DNA of 38,150 nt from Gemmataceae bacterium (lineage in GTDB: Bacteria > Planctomycetota > Planctomycetia > Gemmatales > Gemmataceae): contig JAKEET010000193.1 in NCBI GenBank assembly GCA_022616435.1, forward strand, positions 1-38,150, in the 5' to 3' direction. The notes beneath the pieces are model-generated. The model did not search any database, was not told the origin of the DNA, and was given only the letters and a program-made list of their open reading frames with translations. The position numbers were made by a program, and so were the translations under genes. This document shows, piece by piece, positions 16,475 to 25,660 of the stretch; the stretch's first letter is position 1, and each line of letters opens with the position of its first letter.

Positions 16475-16824
16475 CTAGGTGATTCCTCCTGGATGGAACC
16501 AGGCAGGCGCTAACTTTGCTTTCCGTCCCCTCCGACTCGTGGTCAGGCGTTGCCTGACGCGACTCAAGCAAAGCCGCCCCACGGAACGGAGAAACTCCCT
16601 CCGAAAAGCCACGGCGCTTTTCGCTTTCTCCGCCGGCCCGTTGCGACTCCCTTCCCCTCGCGGCCCCGGCAGATGCGGTCTGCTCACCGCATCCTCACCA
16701 CGGATGTGTTGCGCTGGAACTGCGGCGCGTCCCCCGCGCGCTGCCGTGCTGTATACACGCCCCATGTCGGGCGTGGCCCCCTCCACCTTGCGCGGCGCCC
16801 CGCCAAGGACGATGAACGGCGCTT

Positions 16825-17835
16825 ATGTTGGCCCCGTCCACACCCCTGGCAACGTCCCCCACCCTGTACACCGCGGCAGCGCCGCGATCGGCACAAGGCG
16901 AGGCCGTTCTCGGTGCGCGCCACATATCCTGGCTGACTATCGCCATCCTCGGCGCCGCCTTCACCTGGTGCTTCTGGCCGACTTTCCAAGGATTGGTTTA
17001 CCGCTGGATCCATCAACCGCGCTACTCGCACGGCTTCCTGGTGCCGCTGTTCGCCGCCGGCGTGCTATGGGCGCGACGGCCCAAGGAACTGCCCCGATGG
17101 GAACCGTCGGCATGGGGGCTGCCGATGATGGTCGCCGCCACGCTGTTGCGTTTTCTCGCCGTGCGGATGGATAATCAACCGCTTGACGGCGTCTCACTGC
17201 TTGCGATGTTGGCCGGCCTGGTGCTGCTGGTCGGCGGCCGCCGCGTGCTGGGCTGGACCTGGCCGGCGATCGCCTTCATCGCCTTCATGATCCCGCTGCC
17301 ATTCTTCATCGAAATGGCCCTCACGTATCCCTTGCAAACGCTGGTCACCAGCATCAGCACCTTTGCCCTGCAAACCATCGGCCTGCCGGCGTTGGCCGAC
17401 GGCAACATCATCACCATCGGGCAGACCCGGCTGGCGATCGTCGAGTCGTGCAGCGGCCTGGGCATGCTCATGACGTTCTTCGCCCTTGCGGTCGCCGTCG
17501 CCTTGATCGTCAAGGCGCCGCGCGGCGACCGCTGGGTGATCGTGGCCAGCGCCGTTCCCATCGGCATCTTCGCCAATGCGATCCGCGTCACGATCACCGC
17601 CTGGGCCTACCACGTGTTCGGCGCCGAAGGCGAGTCGGTCCGCGCCTGGATCCACGACCTGGCCGGCTGGCTGATGATGCCGCTGGCGCTGGCGCTGATG
17701 TGGCTGGAACTCAAGTATCTTGGTTGGTTGTTCGTTCCAGTGAACCGGCACGATCCCGTGCTCGGCCTGCGCAACGTCGCCCTGCCCAATGTCCTGTCGA
17801 ACGCACAGGCGGCACGGCTGGTCAAAACGCCGTGA
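16825..17835 (+). CDS. Exosortase/archaeosortase family transpeptidase
   Basis: This 336-residue polytopic membrane protein has about eight hydrophobic segments. The family triad is in place: Cys209 in VESCSGLGMLM, Arg254 in ANAIRVTI and His277 in IHDLAGWLMM. Early motifs such as YSHGFLVPL also fit. Exosortases recognise C-terminal PEP-CTERM-like signals on exported proteins and are thought to cleave and re-attach them to a surface anchor; they are encoded with exopolysaccharide genes, as here. The ATG at 16825 is the first plausible start, but the AAGGA-like site lies rather far upstream. A Wzc-like kinase gene starts 21 nt downstream. The exact exosortase subtype cannot be assigned by eye. 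Confidence 0.92.
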   Translation: MLAPSTPLATSPTLYTAAAPRSAQGEAVLGARHISWLTIAILGAAFTWCFWPTFQGLVYRWIHQPRYSHGFLVPLFAAGVLWARRPKELPRWEPSAWGLPMMVAATLLRFLAVRMDNQPLDGVSLLAMLAGLVLLVGGRRVLGWTWPAIAFIAFMIPLPFFIEMALTYPLQTLVTSISTFALQTIGLPALADGNIITIGQTRLAIVESCSGLGMLMTFFALAVAVALIVKAPRGDRWVIVASAVPIGIFANAIRVTITAWAYHVFGAEGESVRAWIHDLAGWLMMPLALALMWLELKYLGWLFVPVNRHDPVLGLRNVALPNVLSNAQAARLVKTP

Positions 17836-17856
17836 GGCGTCGAGGAGTGATTGATC

Positions 17857-20172
17857 ATGGACAACGGCAATAAGAACTCGGAGATTCCGTCGGCCCTGGA
17901 AACCACGATGGTTCGGCCGTCGGCGCTGTACGCGTCCCCGGCGGCGACGACGACGGTTGGACCGTTGGCGCCGGTTCCGGTTCAGGCTGTTCCGGCTCAG
18001 GCAGCCTCGACGCCCGCGGAACCGCCCGGCCTGGCCACGGCGCCCACGATGACCGCGCTCATGCAGGCGTTGCGGCGCCGCTGGTTGACGGCCGTCGCCG
18101 CGGCTGTCGCCGCCGCGATCCTGGCCGTCGCCGCCGTGTTCTTCGTCATGCCCCCCAGATACCTGGTCGAGGCGCGGCTCCTGGTCAAGCAGCGCACCCC
18201 GGGCGGCCTCACGCTCGATCACCGCGAGGACACCGAGTTCAACGTCTACAAAGGCAATCTGCAGTCGATGATCAAGGCCCCGTTGAATCTATCGAGCGCT
18301 TTCAACCAGAAGACCTCGGACGGCAAGCTCGTGCGCGACCTGGGCGTCGTCCGCGGCATGGGCGGCGGCGTCGAATGGCTCGACAAGGCCATCAAGACCG
18401 ATTACAACCTCGGCCCCGAAATCCTCAAGGTGACCCTCAGCGCCGACCGCGCCGACGAGGCGGCCGAACTGCTCAACGCGGTGGTCACGGCCTTCCTGTA
18501 CGATCTGGAGCAGAAAGAGAAGGTCCGGGCCGAAGACCTGGTCGAGCAACTGCTCCGCAAGCGGCGTGACCTGGAGAAGGAGCTGGGACAGCTTCGCGCC
18601 CAGCTGGTCATCAAGGAGCAAGTGCACAAGGTGCCGAACCTCGCCGAGCAAGGGAAGAAGCTCGAGATCGGCATGGCCGAGCTGGCCGCGCTGCGGCGCG
18701 AGCTCACCAAGAACCTGCTCGACAAGATCGATTCGAAGCAGCAACTGGACAACCTGGTCGATCGCCAGAAGAACCTCGGCGCCGTCCCCGTGCCGGACGA
18801 TGAATTGACCGTCTACTTGCGGAACGATCCACGGGCCCAACAGTTGTATCTCGACTGGGCCAAGGCGGACAAGGACTTCCAGGAGGCGGTCCGCAACAGC
18901 ACCAACCCGGTTTCGGCCGAGCCGTACCGCGACAAGCGCGACCGCCTCAAGCGGCTGCTCGACGAGCAGCGCGAGGAGCTGCGGCCGGACCTGGAGAAAC
19001 AATGGCGCCTCAAGTTCAGTCAGGACCTGAGGACCGCAGAGCTCGCCCTCGGCGACCGGATCAAGGGGCTGAACAAGCAAGAAGGGCTGCTGCACGAGCT
19101 GGAGCGCAAGGCCCGTGACGAGGTGGAGCGGCTGATGCCGGGACCGCAGAACGTGCCGTCCGACGTCCTCAGCTTGCGCGACAACATCAGCAGCATGGAA
19201 CGCGCCATCGGCAAGATCGGCGAGGACATCACCGTCCTGCGGGCCAATCCCGCCAAGACCCGGGTGGAGCTGCTGCAACGGGCGACGCCGCCCCAGGACC
19301 GAGACATGTCCCGCCAGGCCAAGTTCGCCGGCGCCGGCGGCATCGGCGTCTTCGGCCTGGCTCTTTTGGGCGTGGCGTTTCTCGAGTTCCGCCGCCGCAA
19401 GGTCGGCGGCGCCGAGGACGTGGTCCGCGGCCTGGGGATCGCCGTGGTCGGCACGGTGCCGACCATGCCCGGGCCGGCGCGCAAGCCGCTGTCTGGCGGC
19501 GCCTCGCAGCTCGACGTCTACTGGCAAAACCGGCTGATGGAGTCGATCGACGGCATTCGCACCATGCTGTTGCATACCTCGCGCAACGACTCGCTCCGCG
19601 TGATCATGGTGACCAGCGCCGTCGGCGGCGAGGGCAAGACGTCGGTGGCCAGCCAGCTGGCTGCCAGCCTGGCCCGCGCCTGGAAGCGCACCTTGCTCAT
19701 CGACGGCGACCTGCGCAATCCCGCCGCGCACCGCTTGTTCAACGTCAGCCAGGACCCGGGCTTCAGCGAAGTGCTGCGAGCCGAGGCCGAACCCGCCCAG
19801 GCCATCCGGGCGACGCCGATCAGCCGGCTCTGGGTGTTGCCGGCCGGCAACTGGGACGCTCATGCTGTGCAGGCGCTGGCCCAGGACCAGGTCCGCTCGT
19901 TGTTTCAGGCGCTCAAGGCCCAGTACGACTTCATCATCGTCGATTCGTGCCCGGTGCTCCCGGTCGCCGATTCGCTGCTCTTGAGCCAGCACACCGACGG
20001 CGTGCTGTTCTCGGTGATGCGCGACGTGAGCCGCCTGCCGGCCGTCTGGGCCGCCCAGCAGCGCCTGCAAAACCTGGGCGTTCGCACGCTCGGGGCCGTC
20101 GTGATCGGCGACCGGGGCGACGATCTGGGCGCCGCCGATTACCGGTACGCCGTCGCCAAGGCGGGCAAGTAG
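17857..20172 (+). CDS. Wzc-like polysaccharide co-polymerase / tyrosine autokinase
   Basis: The protein has 771 residues from the ATG at 17857, preceded by GAGGAG. After a Pro/Ala-rich cytoplasmic N terminus, a first membrane segment (about residues 80-100) starts a Wzz-type chain-length domain. A long coiled coil with heptad-rich, charged sequence follows (about 200-440), then a second membrane segment near 490. The C-terminal third is a BY-kinase ATPase: Walker A GGEGKTSVA near 592, the A' motif LLIDGDLRNP near 615, and Walker B DFIIVDSCP near 692. The C-terminal tail (DYRYAVAKAGK) has only two Tyr, so the usual Tyr cluster is minimal. It would set polymer length and control export through phosphorylation. 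An EpsI-like gene follows after 50 nt. Confidence 0.93.
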   Translation: MDNGNKNSEIPSALETTMVRPSALYASPAATTTVGPLAPVPVQAVPAQAASTPAEPPGLATAPTMTALMQALRRRWLTAVAAAVAAAILAVAAVFFVMPPRYLVEARLLVKQRTPGGLTLDHREDTEFNVYKGNLQSMIKAPLNLSSAFNQKTSDGKLVRDLGVVRGMGGGVEWLDKAIKTDYNLGPEILKVTLSADRADEAAELLNAVVTAFLYDLEQKEKVRAEDLVEQLLRKRRDLEKELGQLRAQLVIKEQVHKVPNLAEQGKKLEIGMAELAALRRELTKNLLDKIDSKQQLDNLVDRQKNLGAVPVPDDELTVYLRNDPRAQQLYLDWAKADKDFQEAVRNSTNPVSAEPYRDKRDRLKRLLDEQREELRPDLEKQWRLKFSQDLRTAELALGDRIKGLNKQEGLLHELERKARDEVERLMPGPQNVPSDVLSLRDNISSMERAIGKIGEDITVLRANPAKTRVELLQRATPPQDRDMSRQAKFAGAGGIGVFGLALLGVAFLEFRRRKVGGAEDVVRGLGIAVVGTVPTMPGPARKPLSGGASQLDVYWQNRLMESIDGIRTMLLHTSRNDSLRVIMVTSAVGGEGKTSVASQLAASLARAWKRTLLIDGDLRNPAAHRLFNVSQDPGFSEVLRAEAEPAQAIRATPISRLWVLPAGNWDAHAVQALAQDQVRSLFQALKAQYDFIIVDSCPVLPVADSLLLSQHTDGVLFSVMRDVSRLPAVWAAQQRLQNLGVRTLGAVVIGDRGDDLGAADYRYAVAKAGK

Positions 20173-20222
20173 CGGGACCAGTTGGAAACTTGTCCCCGCG
20201 AGAGTTGAGAAAGGACCGAACC

Positions 20223-20903
20223 ATGCCGCGCCGCGTCGCGGTCATCGCTGCGGTGGCCATCCTCTTCGTCTGCGGGCTCGTGCACGGCCTGTGGGCGGAG
20301 CGCTGGCACACATCGCGCGCCCTCACCAGCGCCCTGGAGCGCGTCGCGCTGGTCCCGCTGGAGATCGGCGACTGGCGCGGCGAGGCCCTGGAGGGCGATC
20401 ACGAAGCCTTCGAGACCGCCGGCGCGCAGCGGTACTGGATCCGGTCGTACACGAACGCCCGGACCCGGCAAACGGTGCTGGCGATCTTGATGTGCGGCCG
20501 CGCCGGCCGCATGGCGATCCACACGCCACAGCTTTGTTATCCGGGCGCTGTTTACGAGATGGACGATGCGCCGGTTTCGACGCCCATGACCTCGGCTTCG
20601 GGCGAGGCGCTAGGAACGTTGAATACAGCCCGGTTGTCGAAGACCAGGGGCGTCGGCAGCAAGGCCGTGCGCCTCTACTGGGGCTGGAACCCGGGCGACG
20701 GCTGGCACGCGCCGTCGAACCCGCGCTGGACCTACAGCGGCAGGCCGTTCCTGTACAAGCTGTACGTGTCCGAAAGTCAAATGCCCGGCAACGAGAACGC
20801 AGCCGCCGCACTGCTTCAGGAGCTGTTGCCGGAGTTGCGCAAGACGCTGTCTTCCGGAGAGCACGAGGCCGCGGACCGGAACAACGGCGACGGCACGCCG
20901 TGA
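20223..20903 (+). CDS. EpsI-like exosortase-associated protein
   Basis: The protein has 226 residues from the ATG at 20223, which follows GAAAGGA. One N-terminal membrane segment (about 3-22) is followed by an extracytoplasmic domain with the EpsI features LEIGDWRGEAL (near 43) and IHTPQLCYPGAVYE (near 100). EpsI domains either stand alone or are fused to the C terminus of exosortases, and they occur together with them. The presence of the pair next to a Wzc-type protein is typical of exosortase-linked exopolysaccharide loci. The molecular function is not established. The last four bases overlap a possible GTG start of the next gene. Confidence 0.85.
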   Translation: MPRRVAVIAAVAILFVCGLVHGLWAERWHTSRALTSALERVALVPLEIGDWRGEALEGDHEAFETAGAQRYWIRSYTNARTRQTVLAILMCGRAGRMAIHTPQLCYPGAVYEMDDAPVSTPMTSASGEALGTLNTARLSKTRGVGSKAVRLYWGWNPGDGWHAPSNPRWTYSGRPFLYKLYVSESQMPGNENAAAALLQELLPELRKTLSSGEHEAADRNNGDGTP

Positions 20904-20950
20904 CCACGACGTCCGAAGCTTTTCGGAGTCGGGAAGAGGACTATCGCAAT

Positions 20951-21889
20951 ATGGCAACCGTAAGCGAACCGCGCTCGGACGCGCCCTGGCAGCCCGCCGG
21001 GAGCGACGAGTTTCCGATTCAGGCCGCGGTCCACGCGGACCACGCGGCTGACGCCCACGCCGCCGCGCACGCCAAGGTTGTGCTGCCGGCCGTCAACGGC
21101 GTCCGCAAACACCTCAGCGTGCCGGCAGCGGTCGGCTCAGAGCCAGACGTCTTGCTGCCCCACGGCAGCTGGTATCGTTTCGTGAAGGACGGGCTGGATC
21201 GCGTCGTCGCCTTCCTGATGCTGCTCGTCACGTCGCCGTTGATTCTGGCGGCGATGGCCCTGGTGAAACTGACGTCGCGCGGCCCGGCGCTGTATTCGCA
21301 GGCGCGCGTCGGCCGGCACGGCCGGCTGTTCACCATCTACAAGATTCGCAGCATGGTCGTGGAATCGGAAAGCCTCACCGGCGCCTGCTGGTCGCTGCCC
21401 GGCGACAAGCGCATCACGCGCGTCGGCCGCTGGCTGCGCCGCGCGCACATCGACGAATTGCCGCAGCTCTGGAACGTGCTGCTGGGCGACATGAGCCTCG
21501 TGGGACCGCGGCCCGAGCGCCCGGAGTTCGTGCCGGCCCTGGAACAGGCAATCCCCAACTATCGCGACCGGCTGCTGGTGCGCCCCGGCATCACGGGGTT
21601 CGCGCAAGTGCAGCTCCCGCCGGACACCGGCATCGACAGCGTCCGAACCAAGCTGGCCTACGACCTGCACTACGTGCAGGCCGTCAGCTTCTGGTTCGAT
21701 GTTCGCATCTGCTGGGCCACGGCGTTCAAGATGGCCGGCGCGTCGTTTCGGTTCCTGGCGCGGCTGTTCCGCTTCCCCGGGCGAGCCGCGATCGAAGGCC
21801 GCTATCACGGCTTGGCCGCGCACGCCCAGCGGACCAAGGCGCACACGAACGGCACTCGCCTGGTCAATCCCCTTCCCGTCACGCCGTGA
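20951..21889 (+). CDS. Undecaprenyl-phosphate sugar-1-phosphate transferase (initiating sugar transferase)
   Basis: The 312-residue protein starts at ATG 20951 after GAAGAGGA; a GTG at 20900 overlapping the previous stop would add 17 residues. Residues 1-70 are an Ala/His-rich cytoplasmic extension. One membrane segment (about 85-105) precedes the WbaP/WcaJ-type catalytic domain: SRGPALYSQARVGRHG, FTIYKIRSM, then DELPQLWNVLLGDMSLVGPRPE and RPGITGFAQV. These enzymes move a sugar phosphate from a UDP-sugar to undecaprenyl phosphate and so begin the repeat unit. Unlike WcaJ it lacks the long N-terminal four-helix membrane domain and resembles the short form. It is probably co-transcribed with the neighbours. 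Confidence 0.94.
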   Translation: MATVSEPRSDAPWQPAGSDEFPIQAAVHADHAADAHAAAHAKVVLPAVNGVRKHLSVPAAVGSEPDVLLPHGSWYRFVKDGLDRVVAFLMLLVTSPLILAAMALVKLTSRGPALYSQARVGRHGRLFTIYKIRSMVVESESLTGACWSLPGDKRITRVGRWLRRAHIDELPQLWNVLLGDMSLVGPRPERPEFVPALEQAIPNYRDRLLVRPGITGFAQVQLPPDTGIDSVRTKLAYDLHYVQAVSFWFDVRICWATAFKMAGASFRFLARLFRFPGRAAIEGRYHGLAAHAQRTKAHTNGTRLVNPLPVTP

Positions 21890-21902
21890 CCCGGTTCCCG
21901 CC

Positions 21903-23225
21903 ATGGACTATGCCCTCTACCTCCTGGTGAATGCCAACCTCTTTCTGCGGCCGGCCGAGCTGGCGCCGGACCTGGAGAAGTTGCCGCTTTACCACTGGTT
22001 CATCCTCGCCTGCCTGCTGGTGAGCATTCCGAAGTTGATCGGCCTGCTGACGCCCGGCACACCCTTGCGGCATCCGGTCTCGCTGTGCGTGTTCGGCGTG
22101 TTCGGCTTCGTGGCGCTGTCGCACCTGGCGCATTCGGACCTCGACCGGGGCGCCGCGGAGGTCTTCGAATTCGCCAAGGTCGTCGTGTACTTCGTGCTGT
22201 TCTTGGCCCTGGTCAGCACGCCCGGCAAGCTGCGGCTGCTGCTGGCGGGCGTGATTGTCTTTGGCGTCATCACCACCAGCGTCGCCGTGCTGGAGTATCA
22301 CCAGGTCATCGATCTGCCGAACCTCAAGACGGTGCAGGACGCCTACCGCGATCGCCAGGGCGAGGAAGTCACGCTGCGGCGTCTCATGCTCACCGGCGTG
22401 CTCCACGATCCCAACGAGTTCTGCGTGTTCCTGGGGGTCCTGTGCATCCTGACCGTGCATCGGCTCACCAGGCCGGGGGCGGGCGTGAGCCGCCTGATGT
22501 GGCTGTTGCCGCTGGGCCTGTTCTTGTACGCCATCAACCTGACGAAGTCGCGCGGCGGCTTGCTGGCGCTCCTGGTGGGCCTGGCGACGATGTCGGTGTG
22601 CAAGTGGGGCGTTCGCCGGACTGCCGTGATCGGTCTGTTCTTGCTGCCGCTGGTCGGTGTCGGACTTGCGGGACGGCAGACGGAGATTTCGGTCTCGGAA
22701 GGCACCGGCCAGACGCGCTTGGCGCTGTGGAGCGATTGGCTGATGAGGTTCCGCGGCAGCCCGATCCTGGGGGAAAGCCCGGCGATCACGCCGTTGACCG
22801 CGGAGCCGAAAGAGCTGCGCTGGAATTATCAGCAGCTGGCCCACAACTCGTACTTGCAGGCCTTCGCCGACGTGGGACTGATCGGCGGCATGCTGTTCCT
22901 GGGCGCGTTCGTGTTCGCGTTCCGCACGATGGCCCGCCACCACGGCCCGCACGTGAACATCGCCGATCCGGAGCAACGCCACCTGCATCCGTTCGTGTTC
23001 GGCGCCCTGGCGGCGTACATGACGGGGATGATGTCGCTGTCGCTCTGTTACGTGCTGCCGACCTACTTCATCGTGGCGCTCCCCGTGGCGTTCGCGCGCA
23101 TGACGGTCACCGAGCCGCGTCTGGAAACGATTTCCTTCGACTCCGGGGCCTGGCGTCAACTGGCCCTGGCGAGCGTAGGCATGCTGGGATTCATCTACGT
23201 GTTCATGAAGGTGTTTCGGGCTTGA
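21903..23225 (+). CDS. O-antigen ligase/polymerase-like membrane protein (Wzy_C)
   Basis: The 440-residue protein has about 10-12 hydrophobic segments. The start at 21903 lies 13 nt after the sugar transferase stop. Family features are the LTKSRGGLLALLVG segment near residue 215 and the periplasmic loop followed by LAHNSYLQAFADVGLIGG near 315, as in O-antigen ligases and Wzy polymerases. In this operon context it most likely polymerises lipid-linked repeat units of the exopolysaccharide. A ligase role, joining the polymer to an acceptor, cannot be excluded from sequence. Confidence 0.9.
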   Translation: MDYALYLLVNANLFLRPAELAPDLEKLPLYHWFILACLLVSIPKLIGLLTPGTPLRHPVSLCVFGVFGFVALSHLAHSDLDRGAAEVFEFAKVVVYFVLFLALVSTPGKLRLLLAGVIVFGVITTSVAVLEYHQVIDLPNLKTVQDAYRDRQGEEVTLRRLMLTGVLHDPNEFCVFLGVLCILTVHRLTRPGAGVSRLMWLLPLGLFLYAINLTKSRGGLLALLVGLATMSVCKWGVRRTAVIGLFLLPLVGVGLAGRQTEISVSEGTGQTRLALWSDWLMRFRGSPILGESPAITPLTAEPKELRWNYQQLAHNSYLQAFADVGLIGGMLFLGAFVFAFRTMARHHGPHVNIADPEQRHLHPFVFGALAAYMTGMMSLSLCYVLPTYFIVALPVAFARMTVTEPRLETISFDSGAWRQLALASVGMLGFIYVFMKVFRA

Positions 23226-23235
23226 GGGGATGCAC

Positions 23236-24387
23236 ATGGCGAAGCGCGGGCGACGGCCCTGGCGCGTGGCCCACGTGACGTTGGGCCTCGACGTGGGCGG
23301 GCAGGAAAAGCTGCTCGTGGAATTCGCCCGCCGCGCCGACCGTGCGCGCTTCGAGCTGCATGTCATCGTCATGGGCGGCCGCGGCAAGCTGGCCGCGGCG
23401 ATTGAAGCATGCGGCTGGCCGGTGACGGCCCTGAACGAACCGCCCGGGCTGCGGCCGCGGCTGGTGTGGCGCCTGGCGGATCATTTTCGCCGGCTCGATT
23501 GCGACGTGGTCCACACGCACGACGACAAGCCGCTGATGTACAGCGTGCCCGCCGCCCGGCTGGTGGGCGTGCGGCGGATCATCCACACGCAGCATCACGG
23601 CAAGCTCGACATCCTCAGCCGCCGGCAAGAGCGCGTCGTCGCCTGGACGGCCCACGGCGTGGACCGGTTCGTGTGCGTGTCGCACGACAGCGCTCGCCAG
23701 ATGATCGCGCAGGGCGTGCCCGCGCGCCGTGTGCGGGTGCTGTGCAACGGCATCGACCTGGCGCGCTTTCGCGGGCACGGACCGAAGCCGGGCGGGCCGA
23801 TCGTGACCGTGGCCCGGTTGAGCCCTGAGAAAGACATCGCCAACCTGCTGCGCGCCATGGCGCTCGTGTCCCGCGATGACACTGATGCCCGACTGGAAAT
23901 CGCCGGCGACGGTCCGGTGCGCGAGGATTTGCTGAGCCTGGCCGCCGAGCTCGGCCTCGGCCCACGCGTGAAGTTCCTCGGCGAGACCAACGACGTGCCG
24001 GCCTTGCTGGCGCGGGCCAGCCTGTTTGTGCTCCCCTCGCAGGCCGAGGGCATCTCGCTGACATTGCTCGAAGCGATGGCGAGCGGGTTGCCGGTGGTGG
24101 CGACGCGCGTCGGCGGCAATCCCGAAGTCGTGAATGACGGGCGCACGGGGTGGCTCGTCCCGCCGCGCGACCCGGAAGCGCTGGCCGATGCGATCGGGCG
24201 ACTGCGCGGCGATCCGGCAGGCGCGGCCAGCATGGGATCGGCCGGCCGGTCGCGGGCGGAGGCCTGCTTCGACGTGCGGCACATGGTGGCGCGCTACGAA
24301 GCCTTGTATGAGCGCCGCGCGGACGCGGACTTGCCGCAGGCCACGCAGCCGCTCCATCGCCGGGAGGTGCAGCCATGCGCGTCGTGA
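23236..24387 (+). CDS. Glycosyltransferase family 4 (GT-B)
   Basis: The 383-residue enzyme starts at the second of two close ATGs (23230 and 23236), since GAGGGG lies 6 nt before 23236. The N-terminal domain has the acceptor-side HVTLGLDVGGQEKLL motif, and the C-terminal domain has IVTVARLSPEKDIANLL and the E-x7-E signature EGISLTLLE in PSQAEGISLTLLEAMASG. These mark a retaining GT4 transferase of the WcaL/AmsK kind that uses a nucleotide sugar. The donor and linkage are unknown. The last 13 nt overlap the next gene, showing tight operon organisation. Confidence 0.93.
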   Translation: MAKRGRRPWRVAHVTLGLDVGGQEKLLVEFARRADRARFELHVIVMGGRGKLAAAIEACGWPVTALNEPPGLRPRLVWRLADHFRRLDCDVVHTHDDKPLMYSVPAARLVGVRRIIHTQHHGKLDILSRRQERVVAWTAHGVDRFVCVSHDSARQMIAQGVPARRVRVLCNGIDLARFRGHGPKPGGPIVTVARLSPEKDIANLLRAMALVSRDDTDARLEIAGDGPVREDLLSLAAELGLGPRVKFLGETNDVPALLARASLFVLPSQAEGISLTLLEAMASGLPVVATRVGGNPEVVNDGRTGWLVPPRDPEALADAIGRLRGDPAGAASMGSAGRSRAEACFDVRHMVARYEALYERRADADLPQATQPLHRREVQPCAS

Positions 24388-25646
24388 TCGTCGATAGCGA
24401 CGTGTCGTACCCCGCCACGTCCGGCAAACGGCTGCGAACGCTGAACCTGATGCTGCGGCTCGCGGACCGCCATCAGATCATCTACGTCGGCCGCTGTGCT
24501 CCGGGCAGTGTCGAAGACCGGCAAGCGCCGGCGTTTCTTCGAGATCATGGGATCGAGCCGATCCTCGTCCACGACCCGGTCGCCCGGAAATCGGGCCCGC
24601 GGTTCTACGTCCGTCTGGCGTACAACCTGCTGTCGGCCATGCCATACTCGGTGGCGTCGCATCGCAGCGCCGCCATGACCCGCGTGCTCAGCGAGCTTGC
24701 CGGCCGGCGCCAGGTTGATCTGTGGCAATTCGAATGGATGTCGTACCTGAGGATGCTCGCGCCCGATGTCGCCGGGCCGCGCCTGGTCGTCGCCCACAAC
24801 GTGGAGACCCTGATCTGGGAGCGGTTCTGCCGCAACGAGCGCAACCCGCTCAAACGCTGGTTCCTGCGCGGCCAGTGGCGCAAGTTCGAGCGGTGCGAGC
24901 GGCAGGTGTTCCAGGATGCGGACCGCGTCGTCGCCGTCAGCCCCGAAGACGCCTTGTTGATCCGCCATCGCTTCGGCCAGCCGCGGGTGGACGTGGTCGA
25001 CAACGGCATCGACCGCGCTTTCTTCGACGCCGTCCAGGCGCGCCGCGATCCGGCGCGCCGCGATCCGCGCCGCATCCTGTTCCTGGGAGCGCTCGATTGG
25101 CGGCCGAACCTGGACGCCGTCGACTTGCTGCTCGAGCGCATCTTTCCGCAGGTTCGCGCGCAGGCGCCGGAGGCGATCTTGCAGATCGTCGGCCGCAATC
25201 CGCCGGGGCGCCTGAGGGAACGCGTTACCCGGCTGGCGGGCGTGGAGCTGCGCGCCGATGTCGCCGACGTGCGTCCGTATCTGGCCCAGGCGAGCGTGAT
25301 GACGGTGCCGCTGCGCATCGGCGGCGGTTCGCGATTGAAGATTCTCGAAGCGCTGGCCTGCGGACTGCCGGTCGTTTCCACGAAGGTGGGCGCCGAGGGC
25401 CTGGTGTTGACGCCCGACGAACATTACACGCAGGCCGAGGAATCGGACACGGCGGCGGCGCTGGTGCGCGCGCTGCGCGAGCCGGAGCGCTTGCGGGCCC
25501 AGGCCGAGCGCGGCCGGGCGCTGGTTCTCGAACGCTACGACTGGGGCGTGCTGGCCAAGAAGCTGGAGGAAACCTGGGAGCGCTGCCTGGCACTGCCGCA
25601 TCGCGCGGCGGAACCGCGCGAACCGGCGCTGGCCGCGACTCGATAG
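24375..25646 (+). CDS. Glycosyltransferase, GT4/GT1-type, exosortase-locus associated
   Basis: The 423-residue protein opens MRVVIVDSDVSYPATSGKR and continues with QFEWMSYLRML, VVAHNVETLIWERF and VVAVSPEDALLI, a pattern I associate with the PEP-CTERM/EpsH-linked sugar transferase group (TIGR03087-like). The C-terminal half has RRILFLGALDWRPNLDAV and GGGSRLKILEALACGLPVV, the GT-B donor site with the second Glu. It starts inside the end of the upstream GT gene at a GGAGGTG ribosome-binding site and ends 14 nt before the next GT. The sugar specificity is unknown. Confidence 0.92.
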   Translation: MRVVIVDSDVSYPATSGKRLRTLNLMLRLADRHQIIYVGRCAPGSVEDRQAPAFLRDHGIEPILVHDPVARKSGPRFYVRLAYNLLSAMPYSVASHRSAAMTRVLSELAGRRQVDLWQFEWMSYLRMLAPDVAGPRLVVAHNVETLIWERFCRNERNPLKRWFLRGQWRKFERCERQVFQDADRVVAVSPEDALLIRHRFGQPRVDVVDNGIDRAFFDAVQARRDPARRDPRRILFLGALDWRPNLDAVDLLLERIFPQVRAQAPEAILQIVGRNPPGRLRERVTRLAGVELRADVADVRPYLAQASVMTVPLRIGGGSRLKILEALACGLPVVSTKVGAEGLVLTPDEHYTQAEESDTAAALVRALREPERLRAQAERGRALVLERYDWGVLAKKLEETWERCLALPHRAAEPREPALAATR

Positions 25647-25660
25647 GCTTTGGATCAACC

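Larger units (their letters stand above)
15905..16824. other. Long intergenic region between secreted protein and exosortase genes
   Basis: No open frame here has coding character. The region holds a long inverted repeat (16142-16270), a candidate promoter near 16444-16474, and two compact hairpins (16542-16558, GTCAGGC/GCCTGAC with loop GTT; 16603-16622, GAAAAGC/GCTTTTC) that would lie in the exosortase leader RNA. Confidence 0.6.

Noticed and set aside
16479..17174. An open frame of 231 codons across the exosortase leader
   Set aside because: Arg/Pro/Ala-rich translation in a different frame from the exosortase and without a ribosome-binding site or domain.
18289..20070. A 593-codon minus-strand open frame over the Wzc-like gene
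   Set aside because: Mirror image of the coiled-coil and kinase coding sequence; no start signal and no recognisable domain.
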